Positions 60,235 through 64,000 of a DNA stretch of 64,000 bases are shown in pieces (positions within the stretch are counted from its first letter, which is position 1; the number at the start of each line of letters is the position of its first letter). The position numbers and the translations under genes are program-made. Source of the stretch: Kordiimonas sp. SCSIO 12610 (GTDB lineage: Bacteria > Pseudomonadota > Alphaproteobacteria > Sphingomonadales > Kordiimonadaceae); NCBI RefSeq assembly GCF_024398015.1, contig NZ_CP073747.1, positions 2,056,501 through 2,120,500 on the forward strand, read 5' to 3'. The notes beneath the pieces are model-generated. The model was not told the DNA's origin, did not search any database, and saw nothing but the letters and a program-made list of their open reading frames with translations.

Positions 60235-60657
60235 ATGTCCGAAAGTATCGGGAATGAACAAGACCAAGATGAAATACTTGGCCTAGTAACAGATATAGTA
60301 ACCGCTTATGTAAGTAATAACACCGTTTCGGCAGTAGAATTACCTTCAGTTATTAAATCTGTATATTCTACACTTTCAATACTTGATGTTTCCGAAAATC
60401 AGAACAAACCTGCAAAACCCCCTGTCCCGATTAAGAAATCATATACAGACGATTATATTATTTGCCTAGAAGATGGCAAAAAACTGAAAATGCTCAAGCG
60501 GTATCTCCGGTCCCGTTATGATATGACACCTGAGGAATATCGATCAAAATGGGGGCTGCCTGAGAACTATCCTATGGTTGCACCAAATTATGCAGCCAAG
60601 CGCTCGGAATTTGCAAAGCAAATTGGCCTGGGAAAACGAGGAAAAAAATCTTCTTAG
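60235..60657 (+). CDS. mucR: MucR/Ros family transcriptional regulator, zinc-ligand variant
   Basis: 140 residues. The family core reads DDYIICLEDGKKLKMLKRYLRSRYDMTPEEYRSKWGLPENYPMVAPNYAAKRSEFAKQIGLGKRG (ends: IICLEDGKK and IGLGKRG). In Ros the finger uses C-x2-C (or D)-x9-H-x3-4-H; here C and D remain but the histidine positions read Tyr and Arg/Tyr (KRYLRSRY). It therefore probably binds DNA without zinc, as some MucR relatives do. Ribosome site CGGAG. Confidence 0.9.
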   Translation: MSESIGNEQDQDEILGLVTDIVTAYVSNNTVSAVELPSVIKSVYSTLSILDVSENQNKPAKPPVPIKKSYTDDYIICLEDGKKLKMLKRYLRSRYDMTPEEYRSKWGLPENYPMVAPNYAAKRSEFAKQIGLGKRGKKSS

Positions 60658-60692
60658 AAGCAAACTCACAAACGATTTGAATTCACCAAATC

Positions 60693-60908
60693 TTACACCA
60701 AGAAGCCAGGCTTTTGAACCGCTGGCTCTACCTCTTTATTCATGACATATCGTAGTTTGTTAACAGCTATTGTTTGCAATTCCTGCTTCGAGGCCCGTGG
60801 ATTACCAACGATACTGACTTCACGACCGGTTTTAGAACAGATTGCCGTAACCTTCACAACATTACCTATATTGATAAATTCAATAATAATGTCTTCAGGT
60901 TGCGTCAT
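60693..60908 (-). CDS. Small conserved-looking protein (DUF6898-like, uncertain)
   Basis: 71 residues: EDIIIEFINIGNVVKVTAICSKTGREVSIVGNPRASKQELQTIAVNKLRYVMNK (ends: IIEFINIGN and RYVMNK). It looks like a small beta-beta-alpha protein seen beside hemA in other alphaproteobacteria, possibly DUF6898. The function is unknown. AGGC precedes the ATG. Confidence 0.65.
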   Translation of the reverse strand: MTQPEDIIIEFINIGNVVKVTAICSKTGREVSIVGNPRASKQELQTIAVNKLRYVMNKEVEPAVQKPGFLV

Positions 60909-60937
60909 GACTTAAGCCTGCATATATTTGAATATAA

Positions 60938-62155
60938 TCACGCGACCTTAGCCGCTAAGCCCTTTTTTTCCCAAACCGCAGCAACCGCTTCAATCAATGC
61001 ATCCATCAATTTGTCATCATGCATTGGGCTTGGTGTAAACCGAAGCCGTTCGGTTCCCTTCGGAACAGTTGGATAATTAATAGGCTGGACGTAAATTCCA
61101 TATTCATTCAATAGATCATCTGAAATCTCTTTACAGAGAACAGGATCACCCACAAACAGTGGAACGATATGGCTTACGGAGTCCATTACAGGTAAACCTG
61201 CGTTTTTAAACCGCTCTTTCAAAGCAGCAGCACGAGACTGATGTTGCTCACGCTCTTCATTACTGGATTTAAGGTATTTAACACTTGCAAGTGCACCAGC
61301 GGCAAGTACCGGGCTTAAAGCTGTGGTGAAGATAAAGCTTGATGCATAACTTCTGATAACATCGACCAATACCTTGGATGAGGCAATATAGCCGCCCATA
61401 ATCCCAAAGGCCTTGCCAAGCGTTCCTTCGATAACGGTTAAACGATCAGCAAGCCCATCACGTTCAGATACACCACCACCATGCTCGCCGTATAGTCCAA
61501 CAGCATGAACTTCATCCAAGTATGTCATTGCATTATACTTGTCGGCTAAATCACAGATCGCCTCAATCGGTGCGATATCACCGTCCATTGAATAAACCGA
61601 TTCAAAGGCGATTAGTTTAGGTGCATCAGGATCAGCTTGCTGAAGAAGTTCCTCAAGGTGTTGCAGATCATTGTGGCGGAAAATATGTTTTTCTGCGCCG
61701 CTGTGACGTATCCCCTGGATCATAGATGCGTGGTTCATTTCATCTGAAAAAACAACACAACCAGGTAAAATCTTCGCAAGTGTAGAAAGCGTTGCTTCAT
61801 TGGAAATGTAACCGGACGTGAATAGAAGCGCCGCTTCCTTCCCGTGAAGGTTTGCAAGTTCTTCCTCTAGCAACACATGGTAATGATTATTTCCTGCGAT
61901 ATTACGCGTTCCGCCTGCACCAGCACCTGTTTCTTCCAGTGCATCGTGCATTGCCTTCAAGACATCAGGATGCTGCCCCATGCCTAAATAATCATTGGAA
62001 CACCAAACAGTAATAGCGCGCGCATTGTCGCCTGCATCATGACGGACAGCACGAGGAAAATCACCTTTTTGCCTGGAAATATCAGCAAACACTCGATATC
62101 GACCTTCCGAGTGAACTGCTTCGATCGCATCAGAAAATATTTTCTCGTAGTCCAT
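60938..62155 (-). CDS. hemA: 5-aminolevulinate synthase
   Basis: 405 residues from the ATG at 62155 (a GTG directly before it is possible). PLP enzyme that makes 5-aminolevulinate from glycine and succinyl-CoA, the C4 route of alphaproteobacteria. Motifs: [41 protein letters not shown] and the PLP lysine in GTLGKAFG. The start region lacks the heme-regulatory CP motif of eukaryotes. Confidence 0.96.
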   Translation of the reverse strand: MDYEKIFSDAIEAVHSEGRYRVFADISRQKGDFPRAVRHDAGDNARAITVWCSNDYLGMGQHPDVLKAMHDALEETGAGAGGTRNIAGNNHYHVLLEEELANLHGKEAALLFTSGYISNEATLSTLAKILPGCVVFSDEMNHASMIQGIRHSGAEKHIFRHNDLQHLEELLQQADPDAPKLIAFESVYSMDGDIAPIEAICDLADKYNAMTYLDEVHAVGLYGEHGGGVSERDGLADRLTVIEGTLGKAFGIMGGYIASSKVLVDVIRSYASSFIFTTALSPVLAAGALASVKYLKSSNEEREQHQSRAAALKERFKNAGLPVMDSVSHIVPLFVGDPVLCKEISDDLLNEYGIYVQPINYPTVPKGTERLRFTPSPMHDDKLMDALIEAVAAVWEKKGLAAKVA

Positions 62156-62305
62156 CACACTCTCTCTGTGGATTGAATTTAAGCTAATTTAGCCTATATC
62201 GCACCTTTTATGCAATGAATTATAAAGAGTCGATACGCGATTTTGTCGCATACTGAAAACGATAAAATCGATCAATCGAAATTTATCGTTTCCGAAACAA
62301 CTATA

Positions 62306-62785
62306 TCAAAGGCCAAAGTGTAATTTATCTGACCAGAAACGCTCTAAATTTCTAAGATTACGGCGAAGACTGCGCATATCCTCTTCAGAGATTAGTTCGT
62401 CGTTCAAAAGCTCATCAAGATGCTTTTTATAAAGTTCGTCGATCATATCGCGAATTTCATAACCAGCATCTGTAAGGGAAATCCGTACAGAGCGACGGTC
62501 ATAGTCAGAGCGCTCGTGCTTCAGATACCCCATTTCCACCAATTTCTTGAGATTGTAGGAAACATTGGAGCCCTGATAATATCCGCGGCTTTTCAATTCA
62601 CCCGCAGTCATTTCATTCTCACCAATATTGTGAACCAGAAGCGCCTGTACTGGGTTCAAATCTTCCCGACCAATACGTTCAAGGTGATTTTTCAAAACAT
62701 CCAAAAGTCGCCTATGCAAACGTTCTACAAGAGAAAGGATATCCAAAAAAAGATACTTAGGATTATTAAAATCATAACCGCTCAT
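62306..62785 (-). CDS. MarR family regulator (LdtR-like)
   Basis: 159 residues. Winged helix with LNPVQALLVHNIGENEMTAGELKSRGYYQGSNVSYNLKKLVEMGYLKHERSDYDRRSVRISLTDAG (ends: LNPVQALLVH and RISLTDAG). It resembles LdtR of Liberibacter and Rhizobiales, a regulator of cell-wall transpeptidase genes. The SDYDRRSVRI wing is typical. It is divergent from hemB; a CtrA-type box lies between. Confidence 0.88.
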   Translation of the reverse strand: MSGYDFNNPKYLFLDILSLVERLHRRLLDVLKNHLERIGREDLNPVQALLVHNIGENEMTAGELKSRGYYQGSNVSYNLKKLVEMGYLKHERSDYDRRSVRISLTDAGYEIRDMIDELYKKHLDELLNDELISEEDMRSLRRNLRNLERFWSDKLHFGL

Positions 62786-62855
62786 AACTATTCCGCCTGA
62801 TAATTCATTTTATGTATGGACAAAAATTCATAGATTGCATTTTGCTCGATTTGTC

Positions 62856-62870
62856 TTAAAGCTTTGTTAA
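62856..62870. promoter_or_regulatory. CtrA-type box (TTAA-N7-TTAA) between the MarR gene and hemB
   Basis: TTAAAGCTTTGTTAA fits TTAA-N7-TTAA but lacks the extra C. It lies about 70 bases from each start codon. Weaker than the other two sites. Confidence 0.4.
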
Positions 62871-62914
62871 AACTAAAATTGTTGATAAATTTCTTAAAAA
62901 TCACCAATCATTGA

Positions 62915-63934
<1,020 letters not shown>

Positions 63935-63954
63935 CTTGAATACGCAACAGAAAA

Positions 63955-63989
63955 GGAAGAATAGTATAATAATAGAACTCTATTCTTCC
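63955..63989 (+). terminator. Possible terminator of hemB
   Basis: GGAAGAATAG and CTATTCTTCC form a perfect 10-base stem with a 15-base loop. No T run follows on the plus strand within the window, so its terminator role is uncertain. Confidence 0.45.
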
Positions 63990-64000
63990 CAATAGTGTTA

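Overview
The window is a 64 kb stretch of a moderately AT-rich alphaproteobacterial chromosome made almost entirely of core genes. The alphaproteobacterial assignment rests on a MucR/Ros-type regulator, TTAA-N7-TTAA (CtrA-type) boxes, a C4-pathway 5-aminolevulinate synthase, a ubiquinol-cytochrome c chaperone gene beside DUF177/plsX/ihfA/merR, and the radA-cvpA-purF-SDR and nrdR-ribD-ribE-ribBA-ribH-nusB-thiL gene orders. A marine Kordiimonadales-like lineage would fit, but that is a guess. I see no insertion sequence, prophage, CRISPR array or rRNA operon. There are seven tRNA genes: Asp x2, Val x2, Leu, His and Pro.

Layout. 1-7.1 kb (minus): the start of the respiratory complex I operon, nuoA to nuoH, with nuoH cut by the window edge. 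7.3-8.4 kb: duplicated tRNA-Asp and tRNA-Val genes around a Nudix hydrolase gene. 8.5-15.6 kb (minus): the protein quality-control block tig-clpP-clpX-lon-hup plus tRNA-Leu; trigger factor carries a long Lys/Ala/Pro tail. 15.9-23.3 kb: a membrane-anchored putative acetyltransferase, NAD(P)HX repair (nnrDE), two exported proteins, tRNA-His, the nitrogen pair glnB-glnA behind a sigma-54-type promoter, and unknowns, one of which ends in a FliM-like peptide. 23.5-33.9 kb (plus): parE, a DEAD-box helicase, an enoyl-CoA hydratase, the mlaE-mlaF lipid transporter pair, radA, cvpA, purF and an SDR. 34-41.3 kb (minus): a secreted HExxH protein, the methylmalonyl-CoA mutase operon (mutA-mutB-meaB) and a TauE/SafE permease. 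41.5-46 kb: two tiny genes, a secreted beta-propeller protein, tRNA-Pro, and a divergent Rieske protein / Fe-S-type regulator pair with an inverted-repeat operator candidate. 45.9-49.8 kb: merR, ihfA, plsX, DUF177, the cytochrome chaperone and a BamE-like lipoprotein. 49.9-59.9 kb (minus): H+-pyrophosphatase, a solitary FliL, thiL, nusB, riboflavin genes, nrdR, glyA and rpiB. 60.2-64 kb: mucR, a small unknown, hemA, a MarR regulator and hemB.

How the genes work together. Several pathways are nearly complete here: NADH oxidation (nuo), proteolysis (tig/clpXP/lon), ammonium assimilation (glnB/glnA), propionyl-CoA disposal into succinyl-CoA (mutAB/meaB), lumazine and riboflavin synthesis (ribD, ribE, ribB, ribH) with one missing activity (GTP cyclohydrolase II looks degenerate), and the first two steps of heme synthesis (hemA, hemB).

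No single spectacular new system stands out. The best leads are the Rieske/regulator module with its repeat operator and small Cys-rich reading frame, the histone-like tail on trigger factor, the C-terminal FliM-like peptide on an uncharacterised protein, the missing fabH between plsX and ihfA, and three CtrA-type boxes. All motif calls were made by eye; no alignments or searches were run.
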